A stretch of 59,206 bases of DNA from Bacteroidota bacterium. Its GTDB lineage: Bacteria > Bacteroidota > Bacteroidia > Bacteroidales > VadinHA17. This document shows, piece after piece, positions 1 through 9,386 of the stretch. The stretch lies in NCBI GenBank assembly GCA_025350595.1, contig JANXXP010000353.1, positions 1 through 59,206 of the forward strand, given 5' to 3'. Both the position numbers and the translations under genes were made by a program. Every line of letters starts with the position of its first letter. Within the stretch, counting starts at the first letter, position 1. Under the pieces are notes generated by a model, which worked only from the letters and a program-made list of their open reading frames with translations, was not told the origin of the DNA and made no database searches.

Positions 1-690
1 GGCATGGTCTTCAACATAAAGCCAGTCGCGGATGTTTTCCCCTTTTCCGTAAACCGGAATAGGTTTGCTGGTTTTTATGTTATTTATTGCAAGGGGAATA
101 AGCTTTTCAGGGAACTGGTTTGGGCCGTAGTTATTTGAGCAGTTTGAGATAACTACAGGAATTCCAAAAGTATGATTATAGGCTCTTACAAGGTGGTCGG
201 AACTTGCTTTTGATGCTGAATAAGGACTCTTTGGGTCGTATGCAGTTTCTTCAGTAAATAAGCCTTCTTTTCCCAGTGATCCATAAACTTCATCGGTTGA
301 GATATGATAAAACAGTTTTCCTTCGAAAGCATCTTTCCAGCTTGCAAGGGCAGCATTAAGCAGATTAACAGTGCCAACAATATTGGTAAAAACAAATTCA
401 TCGGGACCTGTAATGGAACGATCAACATGCGATTCGGCAGCAAGGTGAATAACTCCGTCGAAGCTGTATTTCTTAAAAAGATTGAGAACAGATTGCTTGT
501 CAACAATATCAATCTTTTCGAAAAGATAATTCCTCTTTTTATCTATATCGGTAAGGTTCTCCAGATTACCGGCATAAGTAAGTTTATCTGCATTAACAAT
601 TAGATAATCAGGGTACTTGTTAACGAATCTTCTTACTACATGTGAGCCTATAAAACCAGCACCGCCTGTTATAAGTATCGTCTTCTTCAT
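1..690 (-). CDS. rfbB: dTDP-glucose 4,6-dehydratase, C-terminus cut by window edge
   Basis: This enzyme converts dTDP-glucose to dTDP-4-keto-6-deoxyglucose, the entry step to rhamnose and other deoxysugars of surface glycans. The first about 230 residues are visible, starting at ATG 690. They show the N-terminal Rossmann motif GGAGFIG, the STDEVYG segment that supplies the active-site Thr-Asp-Glu, and the YSASK catalytic Tyr-x-x-x-Lys. The frame runs open through base 1, so the end lies outside the window. It reads in the same direction as galE and the wbp-like genes and is the last visible gene of that block. The family call is secure; the final sugar product is not known. Confidence 0.93.
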   Translation of the reverse strand, partial: MKKTILITGGAGFIGSHVVRRFVNKYPDYLIVNADKLTYAGNLENLTDIDKKRNYLFEKIDIVDKQSVLNLFKKYSFDGVIHLAAESHVDRSITGPDEFVFTNIVGTVNLLNAALASWKDAFEGKLFYHISTDEVYGSLGKEGLFTEETAYDPKSPYSASKASSDHLVRAYNHTFGIPVVISNCSNNYGPNQFPEKLIPLAINNIKTSKPIPVYGKGENIRDWLYVEDHA

Positions 691-723
691 GGTAAATGTG
701 TTTATTCTTACTTTTATCTTGTG

Positions 724-747
724 ACTTTTGTCTTTTGTCTTTTGTCT
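724..747. repeat. short tandem repeat CTTTTGT x3
   Basis: Three head-to-tail copies of a seven-base unit sit in the gap between galE and rfbB, followed by more pyrimidine-rich sequence. Simple intergenic repeats of this style recur elsewhere in the window, near 27.5 kb and 46.0 kb, with different units. No function is evident. Confidence 0.6.
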
Positions 748-767
748 TATTTTCTACCTGCTAATTT

Positions 768-1793
768 CTACTTACTTCTTACTTTCTTCTCCCATTCCCA
801 TGCTGTCTTCATTGACTCATCAAGGGTACTGAGTGTTTTCCAGCCTAATTCCTTGTTTGCATATGAAGGATCAGCCCAGATCTTTTCGATGTCGCCGGCA
901 CGTCTGGCAACTATTTTGTATTTCACTTTAATTCCGGTAACCTTTTCAAACGATTTGATTGCCTCAAGGACTGAAACGCCGATTCCGGTTCCAAGGTTAA
1001 AAACTTCATAGTTTGTTTTGTTATTCTCATCAATAAGCCTTTTTACAGCTACTACATGAGCTTTTGCAAGATCAACGACATGGAGATAATCCCTTACACA
1101 TGAGCCGTCAGGAGTATTATAATCGTCTCCGAAAACTTTGAGTTCCTCTCTTAAACCGTAAGCAGTCTGGGTAATATAAGGAACAAGATTTTCAGGTACT
1201 CCTCTGGGCAGTTCTCCAATAAGTGATGAAGGGTGAGCTCCAATAGGGTTGAAATACCTCAAAGAGATTGCTTTGATATTTTTGTCTGAAACAGTTGTAT
1301 CTCTGATTATTGCTTCACCGACCTGTTTTGTATTTCCATAAGGGGATGTTGCAGGCTGCAAAGGTGAATTTTCTGTAACAGGTAATTTTTCGGGTTGTCC
1401 GTAAACTGTGCAGGAAGATGAAAAGACCAGATTGGGGATGCCATTCTTTTTCATTGCATCCAGAAGATTTACCAGGGATAGAAGATTGTTGCGGTAATAG
1501 TCCAAAGGCTTATTAACTGATTCCCCCACAGCTTTATAGGCTGCAAAATGAATGACAGCTGCTATATCTCTATTTTTTCTGCAAAAAACGTCAAGTTTTT
1601 CAGAATTGCACAGATCAAATACTTCAAGAGAAGGTTTAATTCCGGTGATTTTTTGGATCCTGTCGATAACATCTGCTTCGGAGTTATACAGGTTATCAAT
1701 TATTACAACCTCAAACCCATTTTCAATCAGTTCAACAGTTGTATGAGAACCTATATAACCGGTGCCTCCGGTAACCAGGATTTTCTTTTTCAT
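768..1793 (-). CDS. galE: UDP-glucose 4-epimerase
   Basis: GalE interconverts UDP-glucose and UDP-galactose (or the N-acetyl forms) in the cytoplasm. The 341-residue protein has the usual length. Visible are the NAD-binding GGTGYIG at residues 9-15, the Ser-rich catalytic stretch SSSCTVYG around 125-132, and the catalytic YGNTK (Tyr152, Lys156). Its ATG directly abuts the stop codon of the upstream nucleotide-sugar dehydrogenase, which points to cotranscription. In this setting it probably feeds galactose-type sugars to cell-surface polysaccharide. Substrate preference (Glc/Gal or GlcNAc/GalNAc) cannot be read safely from sequence. Confidence 0.95.
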   Translation of the reverse strand: MKKKILVTGGTGYIGSHTTVELIENGFEVVIIDNLYNSEADVIDRIQKITGIKPSLEVFDLCNSEKLDVFCRKNRDIAAVIHFAAYKAVGESVNKPLDYYRNNLLSLVNLLDAMKKNGIPNLVFSSSCTVYGQPEKLPVTENSPLQPATSPYGNTKQVGEAIIRDTTVSDKNIKAISLRYFNPIGAHPSSLIGELPRGVPENLVPYITQTAYGLREELKVFGDDYNTPDGSCVRDYLHVVDLAKAHVVAVKRLIDENNKTNYEVFNLGTGIGVSVLEAIKSFEKVTGIKVKYKIVARRAGDIEKIWADPSYANKELGWKTLSTLDESMKTAWEWEKKVRSK

Positions 1794-3083
1794 TTACAGA
1801 CTCCAGTAAGTATGATTTTTAATTTTTCCACGAAGAACGCCTTTTATATCAACTACAATTCCATCTTTATTAAGAAGCGGTGTGAAAAATGATTCATCAA
1901 GGTTTAAATATTCTTTATGAGCCACAGCAAGTATTACGGCATCGTATTTACCTGAAGGATTATCTTTCATTTCAATGGAATATTCTTCCTTTACCTCATG
2001 TTTTCCAGCTCCCGGATCAATAACATCAACTTTAATTCCAAAATCGGCAAGCTCTTTTATTACATCCACAACTTTTGAATTACGAATATCAGTAACATCC
2101 TCTTTAAAGGTAATACCCATAACTAGTACACGTACATCTTTAAGGTTTTTACCGGCTGCAACTATTTTTTTTACAGTCTGTTTTCCTATATATCCACCCA
2201 TGCTGTCGTTGATGAACCTGCCCGAATCGATCATCTGGGGGTGATAGCCCAGCGCTTTGGCTTTGAAGGATAAATAGTAAGGATCAACTCCGATACAATG
2301 ACCTCCTACCAGGCCGGGAAAAAATTTCAGGAAGTTCCATTTTGTCCCGGCAGCCTCAAGAACTTCATAAGTATTGATCCCCATTCTGTTGAAAATGATA
2401 GACAACTCATTCATAAAGGCGATATTAATATCGCGTTGGGTATTCTCAATTATTTTAGCTGCTTCGGCAACTTTTATTGAGCTTGCCCTGTGAATGCCGG
2501 CCTTAATTATAAGTTCGTATGTTTTTGCAATGTTCTCAGCTGATTCAGCATCGCAGCCACTTGTCACTTTCACAATTTTAGTGAGGGTATGATTTGTATC
2601 GCCGGGGTTAATTCGCTCGGGGGAGAAACCAACCTTAAAGTCAATGCCACATTTTAGTTCTGAAAATCTTTCAAGCACAGGGATACAATCATCCTCTGTA
2701 CATCCGGGGTAAACTGTTGATTCATATACAACATAATCACCTTTTTTAAGTACTCTTCCAACTGTTTCGGAGGCTTTGAGGACGGGAGTCAGATCGGGAA
2801 GATTATTTCTATTGGTAGGGGTAGGTACTGCAATAATATGAAAAGAAGCTTCTTTCAGATCTGCCGGATTACTGGTAAGCAGGATATCTGTATTTTTGAA
2901 AGCTGCAGCAGTAAGTTCATTACTTGGATCAATCCCCTTTTTCATCAGTTCAACCCTGTCTGGTTTAATGTCGAAACCGATAACTTTAATTTGTTTAGCG
3001 AACTCAAGCGCAATCGGCAGACCAACATAGCCAAGACCAATGACTGAAAGTTTAGTCTGCTTATTAATTAGTTTATTGTACAT
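1794..3083 (-). CDS. wbpA: UDP-N-acetylglucosamine 6-dehydrogenase (WbpA/TviB-type)
   Basis: This is a nucleotide-sugar dehydrogenase of the UDP-Glc/GlcNAc/ManNAc 6-dehydrogenase superfamily, oxidising C6 of the sugar to a carboxylate with NAD. The GLGYVG dinucleotide motif is at residues 16-21 and the catalytic Cys263 lies in GGHCIGVDPYY; the full length of 429 residues is normal. The three following genes encode an oxidoreductase, an acetyltransferase and an aminotransferase in the order of the Pseudomonas wbpABDE pathway. The substrate is therefore most likely UDP-GlcNAc, giving UDP-GlcNAcA. The role is inferred from that neighbourhood; biochemical specificity is not proven. Confidence 0.85.
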   Translation of the reverse strand: MYNKLINKQTKLSVIGLGYVGLPIALEFAKQIKVIGFDIKPDRVELMKKGIDPSNELTAAAFKNTDILLTSNPADLKEASFHIIAVPTPTNRNNLPDLTPVLKASETVGRVLKKGDYVVYESTVYPGCTEDDCIPVLERFSELKCGIDFKVGFSPERINPGDTNHTLTKIVKVTSGCDAESAENIAKTYELIIKAGIHRASSIKVAEAAKIIENTQRDINIAFMNELSIIFNRMGINTYEVLEAAGTKWNFLKFFPGLVGGHCIGVDPYYLSFKAKALGYHPQMIDSGRFINDSMGGYIGKQTVKKIVAAGKNLKDVRVLVMGITFKEDVTDIRNSKVVDVIKELADFGIKVDVIDPGAGKHEVKEEYSIEMKDNPSGKYDAVILAVAHKEYLNLDESFFTPLLNKDGIVVDIKGVLRGKIKNHTYWSL

Positions 3084-3085
3084 TC

Positions 3086-4045
3086 TTATATGTTTTTTAA
3101 TATTGGATGATAGTCTCCGTGAAGACCTACAGCTTTTGCATTTCTTATTGTGTAAGCAATTTCGACTGATTGTTTAGCCTCCTTAAGTCCGAATCCCCTT
3201 CCTGCAAGAATTTCTTTATATGTTTCAGTATGAAGTTCACCAAACCCTTCGCTAAACTCAATCTCTTCTCCTTCAACAGAAATAGACCTGAATGTTCTTT
3301 TCCCTGCTTTCCTGACCGAATCAGGGATATCATTATAATCGATGCTCAGGAACCATCTGATCCTTGCATTTTCAAGTTCTAAGTATCCTGCAGCCTTATC
3401 CGGTTCTGAAAGATGAACAATATTATTCTTTACATCGCCGAAAATCCAGCTTAGCATATCGAAAAAATGAATACCGATATTTGTTGCAACTCCTCCTGAT
3501 TTCTGAATATCGCCTTTCCATGATATATTATACCAGTTTCCGCGACTGGTAATGTAAGACATGTCAATGTCATATATTTTCCCTTCAGGACCGTTCAGAA
3601 TCTTTTCCCGTAATTCAATTATTTTAGGATGCAGACGAAGCTGGAGAATGGTGTAAATTTTATGTCCGGTTTCATTTTCAATCTCCTGAAGCGCATCAAC
3701 ATTCCATGGGTTGAGGACTATAGGCTTTTCGCAAATTGCTTCAGCATGATGACGCAGAGCAAACCTGATATGTGAATCGTGAAGATAATTAGGAGAGCAA
3801 ATACTGACATAGTCTATCTTGGTTCCGTTTCGTTTCAGCTTATCAATGTGTCTGTCGAAACGCTCAAATTCAACAAAAAAATCACTTTCAGGAAAAAAAC
3901 TATCAATAAGTCCCACACTATCAAACTTATCGAGGCTTGCCAGCAGATTGTTACCAGTATCTTTAATTGCCTTTAGGTGCCTGACCGCAATATAACCGGC
4001 AACACCTATCATTCCGAAATTTTTTGGAGTATCAATCATCATCAA
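3086..4045 (-). CDS. wbpB: Gfo/Idh/MocA oxidoreductase (WbpB/WlbA-like)
   Basis: This NAD-dependent sugar oxidoreductase has 319 residues. It has an N-terminal Rossmann fold beginning FGMIGVAGYIA near residue 10 and the family EKP motif at 106-108. WbpB/WlbA enzymes oxidise C3 of UDP-GlcNAcA to the 3-keto sugar and recycle NAD using 2-oxoglutarate. The gene lies two bases after its upstream neighbour's end, between the acetyltransferase and the dehydrogenase, as in wbp/wlb loci. Three consecutive ATG codons open the frame (4045, 4042, 4039), so the exact start is uncertain by two residues. Family certain, pathway step inferred from context. Confidence 0.85.
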   Translation of the reverse strand: MMMIDTPKNFGMIGVAGYIAVRHLKAIKDTGNNLLASLDKFDSVGLIDSFFPESDFFVEFERFDRHIDKLKRNGTKIDYVSICSPNYLHDSHIRFALRHHAEAICEKPIVLNPWNVDALQEIENETGHKIYTILQLRLHPKIIELREKILNGPEGKIYDIDMSYITSRGNWYNISWKGDIQKSGGVATNIGIHFFDMLSWIFGDVKNNIVHLSEPDKAAGYLELENARIRWFLSIDYNDIPDSVRKAGKRTFRSISVEGEEIEFSEGFGELHTETYKEILAGRGFGLKEAKQSVEIAYTIRNAKAVGLHGDYHPILKNI

Positions 4046-4066
4046 ATGTTTAACAAGCTCACAAAA

Positions 4067-4648
4067 TTACTGAATTAATTTAGAAACTTTGCCATCTTCA
4101 AGCTTGTATCTCTCACCGCTTTCAGAACAAGTTGCAACACCTGAGTTGTCAAAAATAAGTTTATGTCCATATTCAGACATCCAACCTGTTTGTCGGGCCG
4201 GATTTCCGACAACAAGTGAAAACGGTTTAACATCTTTTGTTACGACTGCCCCTGCGCCTATAAAAGAATAAGTTCCGATTCTGTTTCCGCAAACAATTGT
4301 GGAGTTAGCCCCAATAGTAGCTCCTTTCCCTACAATTGTGGTTAAGTAACTGTCTTTACGGATAATTGCACTCCGGGGGTTGATTACATTTGTAAAGACC
4401 ATTGATGGTCCAAGGAAGACATCATCTTCACAAATTACACCTGTATAGATAGATACATTATTCTGAACTTTTACATTTTTCCCTAGTTTAACACCTGGTG
4501 AGATTACAACATTCTGACCAATATTGCAGTTTTCACCAATTTCTGAGCCTGACATTATATGACTGAAATGCCAGATCTTTGTTCCTTTTCCGATTTTGCA
4601 ACCATTATCAATGACTGCTGTTTCGTGAGCAAAATATTCCTTTTCCAT
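4067..4648 (-). CDS. wbpD: UDP-2-acetamido-3-amino-uronate N-acetyltransferase (WbpD/WlbB-like)
   Basis: This is a left-handed beta-helix acyltransferase of 193 residues. Hexapeptide-style repeats run from about residue 10 to 155 (for example IGENCNIGQNVVISPGVKLG) and a C-terminal NPARQTGWMSEYGHKL tail is typical of the WbpD/WlbB branch. It should acetylate the 3-amino group made by the neighbouring aminotransferase to give UDP-2,3-diacetamido-2,3-dideoxyglucuronate. It sits five bases from the aminotransferase gene and is transcribed with it. The acetyl-CoA donor is known for the family, not seen here. Confidence 0.88.
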   Translation of the reverse strand: MEKEYFAHETAVIDNGCKIGKGTKIWHFSHIMSGSEIGENCNIGQNVVISPGVKLGKNVKVQNNVSIYTGVICEDDVFLGPSMVFTNVINPRSAIIRKDSYLTTIVGKGATIGANSTIVCGNRIGTYSFIGAGAVVTKDVKPFSLVVGNPARQTGWMSEYGHKLIFDNSGVATCSESGERYKLEDGKVSKLIQ

Positions 4649-4653
4649 TAGAG

Positions 4654-5784
4654 TTATTTACCTGAGAAATTTAAAATGTTAAGCACAATATAATCAATTT
4701 GTTCCTGCTCCATATCGGGATGCATGGGCAATGATAAAACCTCTTTGCACAGCATTGCAGTTACAGGGAAATCATTCTCTTTATATCCCAGATATTTATA
4801 CGCCTCCTGCACGTGAAGGGGCCCCGGATAATATACCATTGATGGAATACTCTTTGATTCGAGGAACTTCTTAAGTTCATCTCTCTTCCCGTTTTTCACC
4901 TTAAGAGTATATTGATGAAATATGTGCGAAGAATAGCTCATTCTTTCAGGGACCGATAATGAGCTGCAACCTGAAAATGCTTTATCATATTGATCTGCAA
5001 CAGCTCTTCTTGCTTCGTTGAATCGTGAAAGATGTTTAAGTTTTACCCGCAGTATTGCTGCCTGAATTGTATCAAGTCGCGAGTTTATTCCTATATCATC
5101 ATGGTGATACTTAACCTTCATTCCATGGTTGGCAATGCTTCTGAGTTTTTTGGCTATTACGTCATCATTTGTATATAAAGCGCCTCCATCACCATAACAT
5201 CCCAGATTCTTTGACGGGAAAAATGAAGTAGTACCAATATGTCCTATTGTTCCGGCCTTTTTTGTGGAACCATCTCTGAATATATAGTCTGCTCCTGTTG
5301 CCTGTGCAGCATCCTCAATAATATAAAGATTATGTTTCTTTGCAATTTCCATAAGACTTTCCATGTCGGCACACTGGCCAAAAAGATGAACTGGGACAAT
5401 AGCTTTTGTGTTTGGAGTAATAGCTTTTTTGACAGCATCAATGGAAATAGTGAAGCTTCCGGGATCGGGTTCAACAATAACCAGTTTAAGACCAAGTAGT
5501 GCAACCACTTCAACAGTTGCAATAAAAGTGAAATTTGTTGTGATAACCTCATCCCCGGGTTTAAGACCAAGTGCCATCATTGCAAGTTCAAGAGCATCGG
5601 TTCCGTTTGCGCACGAAACCACATGTTTTACTCCAATATATTCCTGAAGCTCTTCCTCAAACAGCTTAACATCAGGACCTTTGATAAAGGCAGTTGATTC
5701 CAGGACTGATTTTATTGCGAAATCGATTTCTGACCCAATTTTCTCATATTGAGCCTTCAGATCGACCATCTGGATATCTCTCAT
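4654..5784 (-). CDS. wbpE: DegT/DnrJ/EryC1/StrS aminotransferase (WbpE-like)
   Basis: This is a PLP-dependent sugar aminotransferase of 376 residues. The PLP Lys is Lys192 in FFPSKNLGCYGDGG, and the upstream EDAAQATGA segment holds the cofactor-binding Asp. In wbp/wlb pathways the homologous enzyme transfers an amino group from glutamate to the 3-keto sugar made by WbpB. It is the first gene of the visible minus-strand sugar unit, and its promoter must lie in the 65-bp gap before the divergent HU/SPOR gene. Alternative names such as WlbC describe the same activity. Confidence 0.88.
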   Translation of the reverse strand: MRDIQMVDLKAQYEKIGSEIDFAIKSVLESTAFIKGPDVKLFEEELQEYIGVKHVVSCANGTDALELAMMALGLKPGDEVITTNFTFIATVEVVALLGLKLVIVEPDPGSFTISIDAVKKAITPNTKAIVPVHLFGQCADMESLMEIAKKHNLYIIEDAAQATGADYIFRDGSTKKAGTIGHIGTTSFFPSKNLGCYGDGGALYTNDDVIAKKLRSIANHGMKVKYHHDDIGINSRLDTIQAAILRVKLKHLSRFNEARRAVADQYDKAFSGCSSLSVPERMSYSSHIFHQYTLKVKNGKRDELKKFLESKSIPSMVYYPGPLHVQEAYKYLGYKENDFPVTAMLCKEVLSLPMHPDMEQEQIDYIVLNILNFSGK

Positions 5785-5849
5785 AACTGGTTTAAATTTT
5801 GAAATACGAAGATAATATTTTTCCGTAAGACTATTTTTCTTATTTTTGT

Positions 5850-6833
5850 ATGAGTATTAGATTAGATTTTGTGGATATAACTGTCTTCATACGCGAATTA
5901 TTATTCGGACACGATTGTGTAATCGTTCCGGGATTTGGTGGCTTTATTGGGAACTATTCACCTGCACGCATTGACAAAAATTCGGCGACGTTCTATCCTC
6001 CGGTAAAGCAGATTTCATTTAACAGGAACCTTAATCATAACGATGGACTTTTAGTAGGCAGGGTATCAGCATCTCTTAACATTAATTATGGAGATGCCAG
6101 AAGTATGGTTGAGGAATTTGTTGTGGAGCTTCGCAAAAAACTTACTAAAGGCGAGAAAGTTGTTTTTGATAATATCGGAAGTTTTATAAATAATCAGGAA
6201 GGGAACATCCAGTTTGAACCAGACAGAGATGCAAATTATCATCTTGATTCTTTTGGCCTTGAATCCTTTCAGTATTTACCGCTCGAGGGTTATGATGTAA
6301 GAAAACGGATATTGCGACATCCCGGGAAAGATCCTGTTAAGCAATCTTCAATGAGAAAAATTCTTTGGAGAGCTGCTGTAATTATTCCTCTTCTTCTTGT
6401 TATAGTTGCGGTACCGCTTAAAACAAACCTCTTTAAATCGAGGGCAGAAACAACAACAATGAATCCCCTGGTAACCGCTGAGTTTGAGCATAATAAGAAG
6501 GCTGTAGATCAGGATATTAAAGATGAGGCAATAAAAATTGCTGAGAGTAGCAAGCCTGCAAATGTAGCTGTTTCGGTGTCTGAAATCAAAGTTCCGGTGG
6601 TTGCCGAAGAGGAATTATATTTTCTTATAACTGGTAGTTTCAAATCAGAAGAAAATGCAGTTGCCCAGGCAGAAATGCTTAAAAAAGAAGGTTTTACACC
6701 AGAAGTTGTGGCTGCACCAAACGGGTTTTACAGAGTTAGTGCGATGGAATGTCACGATCTGAATTCAGCTTTAACCAAAAAGGACAGTATTTCTAAAAAA
6801 TTTCCGGGAAGCTGGATTTCAAGAAAGATATAA
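5850..6833 (+). CDS. HU-CCDC81 and SPOR domain membrane protein
   Basis: The 327-residue protein has three parts. Residues 1-150 form two HU-like units of the CCDC81 prokaryotic type, recognisable by VPGFGGFIGNY, FNRNLNHNDGLLV and FDNIGSF. A single transmembrane segment lies at about 168-187. The SPOR peptidoglycan-binding domain is at about 250-327 and starts EELYFLITGSF. The expected topology is N-terminus in the cytoplasm and SPOR in the periplasm binding denuded septal glycan. A TATTTTTG box ends just before the ATG at 5850. The HU part suggests, but does not prove, contact with nucleoid DNA. Family known in Bacteroidota; exact role unknown. Confidence 0.85.
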   Translation: MSIRLDFVDITVFIRELLFGHDCVIVPGFGGFIGNYSPARIDKNSATFYPPVKQISFNRNLNHNDGLLVGRVSASLNINYGDARSMVEEFVVELRKKLTKGEKVVFDNIGSFINNQEGNIQFEPDRDANYHLDSFGLESFQYLPLEGYDVRKRILRHPGKDPVKQSSMRKILWRAAVIIPLLLVIVAVPLKTNLFKSRAETTTMNPLVTAEFEHNKKAVDQDIKDEAIKIAESSKPANVAVSVSEIKVPVVAEEELYFLITGSFKSEENAVAQAEMLKKEGFTPEVVAAPNGFYRVSAMECHDLNSALTKKDSISKKFPGSWISRKI

Positions 6834-6846
6834 GATAATGTCATAA

Positions 6847-6886
6847 AAATATTTATACCGTCTCAAATGGGAAGGTATAAATATTT
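6847..6886. terminator. long AT-rich hairpin after the SPOR gene
   Basis: A perfect 13-bp inverted repeat (6847-6859 with 6874-6886) encloses a 14-base loop just past the stop codon at 6833. No clean U-tract follows. It may terminate or protect the transcript, or separate the convergent SPOR and metG genes. Confidence 0.4.
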
Positions 6887-6913
6887 CTTGATGATGGTTC
6901 TTTAGTAAGTTAA

Positions 6914-6943
6914 CTCTCCCCCCGCTCTGGCAGGGGGGGGAGA
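6914..6943. repeat. C-run/G-run inverted repeat
   Basis: A stem of TCTCCCCCC against a G8-AGA run flanks a nine-base loop in the convergent gap between the SPOR gene and metG. A related C6/G6 arrangement occurs at about 9286-9309, which suggests a small dispersed intergenic element. Confidence 0.45.
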
Positions 6944-6985
6944 ATTATACACCTTTATCTTTATTATTATCCATCAATTTACTAT

Positions 6986-9019
6986 TTATTTTATCATACT
7001 CCCGTTGCTGACTTTTGTAGCAGGAGTTACCATAACCAATTTTCCGTCTTTATCCTCAGCCATCAGAATCATTCCCTGCGATTCAATTCCTTTTATTTTA
7101 CGTGGCTCAAGATTAGCTACTATAGATATTTGCTTTCCAATAATAGCATCTGGTTCATAATATTCGGCAATGCCAGAAACTATTGTACGGATATCCAGTC
7201 CGGTATCAATCTTTAATTTCAGCAGTTTAGTTGTTTTTGGAACTTTTTCAGCTTCAAGGATTGTTGCCGTCCTTATATCTATCCTTGAGAAATCATCAAA
7301 GGTTATAGCATTTTTTCCTGGAGTTGTCTTTGCTCCGGCAACTTCATTGGCTTTTTTTGTCGCAAGAAGTTTATCTATCTGCCTGGTTATCTCTTCGTCT
7401 TCAATCTTTTCGAAGAGTAATCCCGGTTTATTAATTTCATGTCCGGCCTTAAGCAAATCTGATTTTCCTGCTTCGCTCCATTTCAGTTCATTTAAATTTA
7501 TCCAGCCACGAAGTCTGGTCATTGAGAAAGGAAGAAACGGTTCACAAATAATTGTCAGATTAGCAGTTATTTGCAGAGCAATGTTCATTATTGTTTTTAC
7601 TCTTTCCGGATCCGTTTTAATCACCTTCCATGGTTCCGCATCTGCAAGATATTTATTGCCAAGACGAGCAAGATTCATGGCCTCTTTAAGTGCCTCGCGG
7701 AACCGGTATGTTTCAAGACTTGTCTCTACATTTTCCTTAATCTTTGCAAATTCTTGCAAAACAGCATCATCATTTGAATCTGTTTTTCCTCTTGCCGGTA
7801 CTTTGCCATCATAATAATTATTTGTAAGCACAAGAGTCCGGTTGACAAAATTCCCAAGGATAGCTACCAGTTCGTTGTTGTTTCGTGCCTGAAAATCTTT
7901 CCAGGTAAAATCATTATCTTTTGTTTCAGGAGCATTGGCACAGAGCGCATATCTTAGAACATCCTGTTTCCCGGGAAAATCTTCAAGGTATTCATGCAAC
8001 CACACAGCCCAGTTTCTTGAAGTAGAGATCTTATCGTTCTCGAGGTTCAGAAATTCATTAGCCGGTACATTTTCAGGAAGAATATAACTTCCTTCGGCAT
8101 GAAGCATAGCCGGGAAGATAATGCAATGGAACACAATATTATCTTTCCCGATGAAGTGGACCATTTTTGTCTCTTTATCCTTCCAGTACTTTTCCCAGTC
8201 AGGTGTAAGTTCTTTTGTAGCGGAGATATAACCTATAGGAGCATCGAACCAGACATACAATACTTTTCCTTTGGCGCCATCAACAGGTACAGGTACACCC
8301 CAGTCGAGATCGCGACTGACAGCTCTTGGCTGCAGACCCTGATCGAGCCATGATTTGCACTGTCCGTAAACATTTGCTTTCCACTCCTTGTGATCTTCAA
8401 GGATCCATTTTTTAAGCCATGGTTCATACTTGTCAAGAGGGAGATACCAATGAAGTGTCTCACGCAGAACCGGTTTGCTGCCGCTGACAGTTGAGTGCGG
8501 ATTAATCAGTTCATTGGGACTTAGCGATGTTCCGCATTTTTCACACTGGTCGCCATAAGCATTTTCATTTCCGCAATGAGGACAGGTTCCCATTATATAT
8601 CTGTCGGCGAGGAAACAACCTGCTTCCTCATCATAGTACTGGTCTGTAGATTTTTCAGTAAACTCACCTTTATCGTAGAGGGTTTTGAAAAACTCAGAGG
8701 CAGTATCGTAATGAACTTTATTTGATGTACGGGAATAAATGTCGAAAGCAATTCCAAAATCTTCGAAAGCTTTTTTATTTATAGTATGGTATCTGTCAAC
8801 AATTTCCTGTGGGGAAACCCCTTCTTTTCGTGCTTTAAGAGTTATAGGAACACCATGTTCATCTGATCCGCAAACTGAGATAACGTCTACTCCTTTCATT
8901 CTCAGGAACCTTGTATAGATATCCGATGGAATATATACCCCTGCCAGATGGCCAATATGTATAGGGCCGTTGGCATAAGGGAGTGCTGAAGTGACCAGAT
9001 ATCTTTTAAAGTTCTTCAT
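6986..9019 (-). CDS. metG: methionyl-tRNA synthetase
   Basis: This class I aminoacyl-tRNA synthetase charges tRNA-Met. The 677-residue protein carries the HIGH signature at 21-24 ([14 protein letters not shown]). A zinc knuckle has Cys146, Cys149, Cys159 and Cys162, and the KMSKS equivalent is KISTS at 330-334. A C-terminal EMAP-II-like tRNA-binding domain spans about 575-677 ([12 protein letters not shown] onward). That is the dimeric MetG1 layout. Start ATG 9019 gives the expected [16 protein letters not shown]-terminus, and a TATCTTTG box is 40 bases upstream. Confidence 0.97.
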   Translation of the reverse strand: MKNFKRYLVTSALPYANGPIHIGHLAGVYIPSDIYTRFLRMKGVDVISVCGSDEHGVPITLKARKEGVSPQEIVDRYHTINKKAFEDFGIAFDIYSRTSNKVHYDTASEFFKTLYDKGEFTEKSTDQYYDEEAGCFLADRYIMGTCPHCGNENAYGDQCEKCGTSLSPNELINPHSTVSGSKPVLRETLHWYLPLDKYEPWLKKWILEDHKEWKANVYGQCKSWLDQGLQPRAVSRDLDWGVPVPVDGAKGKVLYVWFDAPIGYISATKELTPDWEKYWKDKETKMVHFIGKDNIVFHCIIFPAMLHAEGSYILPENVPANEFLNLENDKISTSRNWAVWLHEYLEDFPGKQDVLRYALCANAPETKDNDFTWKDFQARNNNELVAILGNFVNRTLVLTNNYYDGKVPARGKTDSNDDAVLQEFAKIKENVETSLETYRFREALKEAMNLARLGNKYLADAEPWKVIKTDPERVKTIMNIALQITANLTIICEPFLPFSMTRLRGWINLNELKWSEAGKSDLLKAGHEINKPGLLFEKIEDEEITRQIDKLLATKKANEVAGAKTTPGKNAITFDDFSRIDIRTATILEAEKVPKTTKLLKLKIDTGLDIRTIVSGIAEYYEPDAIIGKQISIVANLEPRKIKGIESQGMILMAEDKDGKLVMVTPATKVSNGSMIK

Positions 9020-9386
9020 GATTCTGATAATGAGGTATTAGCAATTTTAAAAATCGAACAAAGATAATAAAGATTATATTCTTTTTTACCCTAAAACTAA
9101 CTTTATGCCATGTTGTTTTGACCCTCACAGGGTTGTTTAAAAAGTCCTTTTTAACCTCTGAGATCGCAAAGTAGGCGCAGCGGTCGCAGATTTAAAGCTC
9201 TGCTTAACAAAACATTGCGGCCTTTTCGGTTAATGGATTTCGTCTTTTCAGACAACCACTAATACTCACAGATATAGTGAATTAACCCCCCTTTAAAGGG
9301 GCTGGGGGGCAAACAGCGGGAGGTTCAGGGTTTAAAAACTTGGAAACAGCACCAATATCTGTTACATTTACATCTAATAATTTTAA
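9020..9386. other. 367-bp divergent intergenic region with degenerate repeats
   Basis: No gene is visible. The region holds the metG -7 box at 9059-9066. It also holds a stretch around 9150-9240 rich in CGCAAAG/GCGGTCGCAG-like words ending GGTTAATGGATTT, and a CCCCCC/GGGGGG pair near 9286-9309. A similar GTTAATGGATTT-ending stretch recurs at about 47215-47270. These look like decayed copies of a common intergenic repeat. A weak CTTG-N20-TACATTTA candidate (about 9339-9370) could drive the downstream carboxypeptidase. Confidence 0.5.
9059..9066 (-). promoter_or_regulatory. metG promoter -7 box
   Basis: TATCTTTG on the minus strand matches the Bacteroidota consensus TAnnTTTG exactly and lies 40 bases before the metG start. 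No good -33 TTTG is seen at the normal spacing. Confidence 0.45.

Noticed and set aside
186..603. Overlapping open frames on both strands near the left edge
   Set aside because: They are other-frame shadows of the partial rfbB gene, whose motifs are read clearly on the minus strand.
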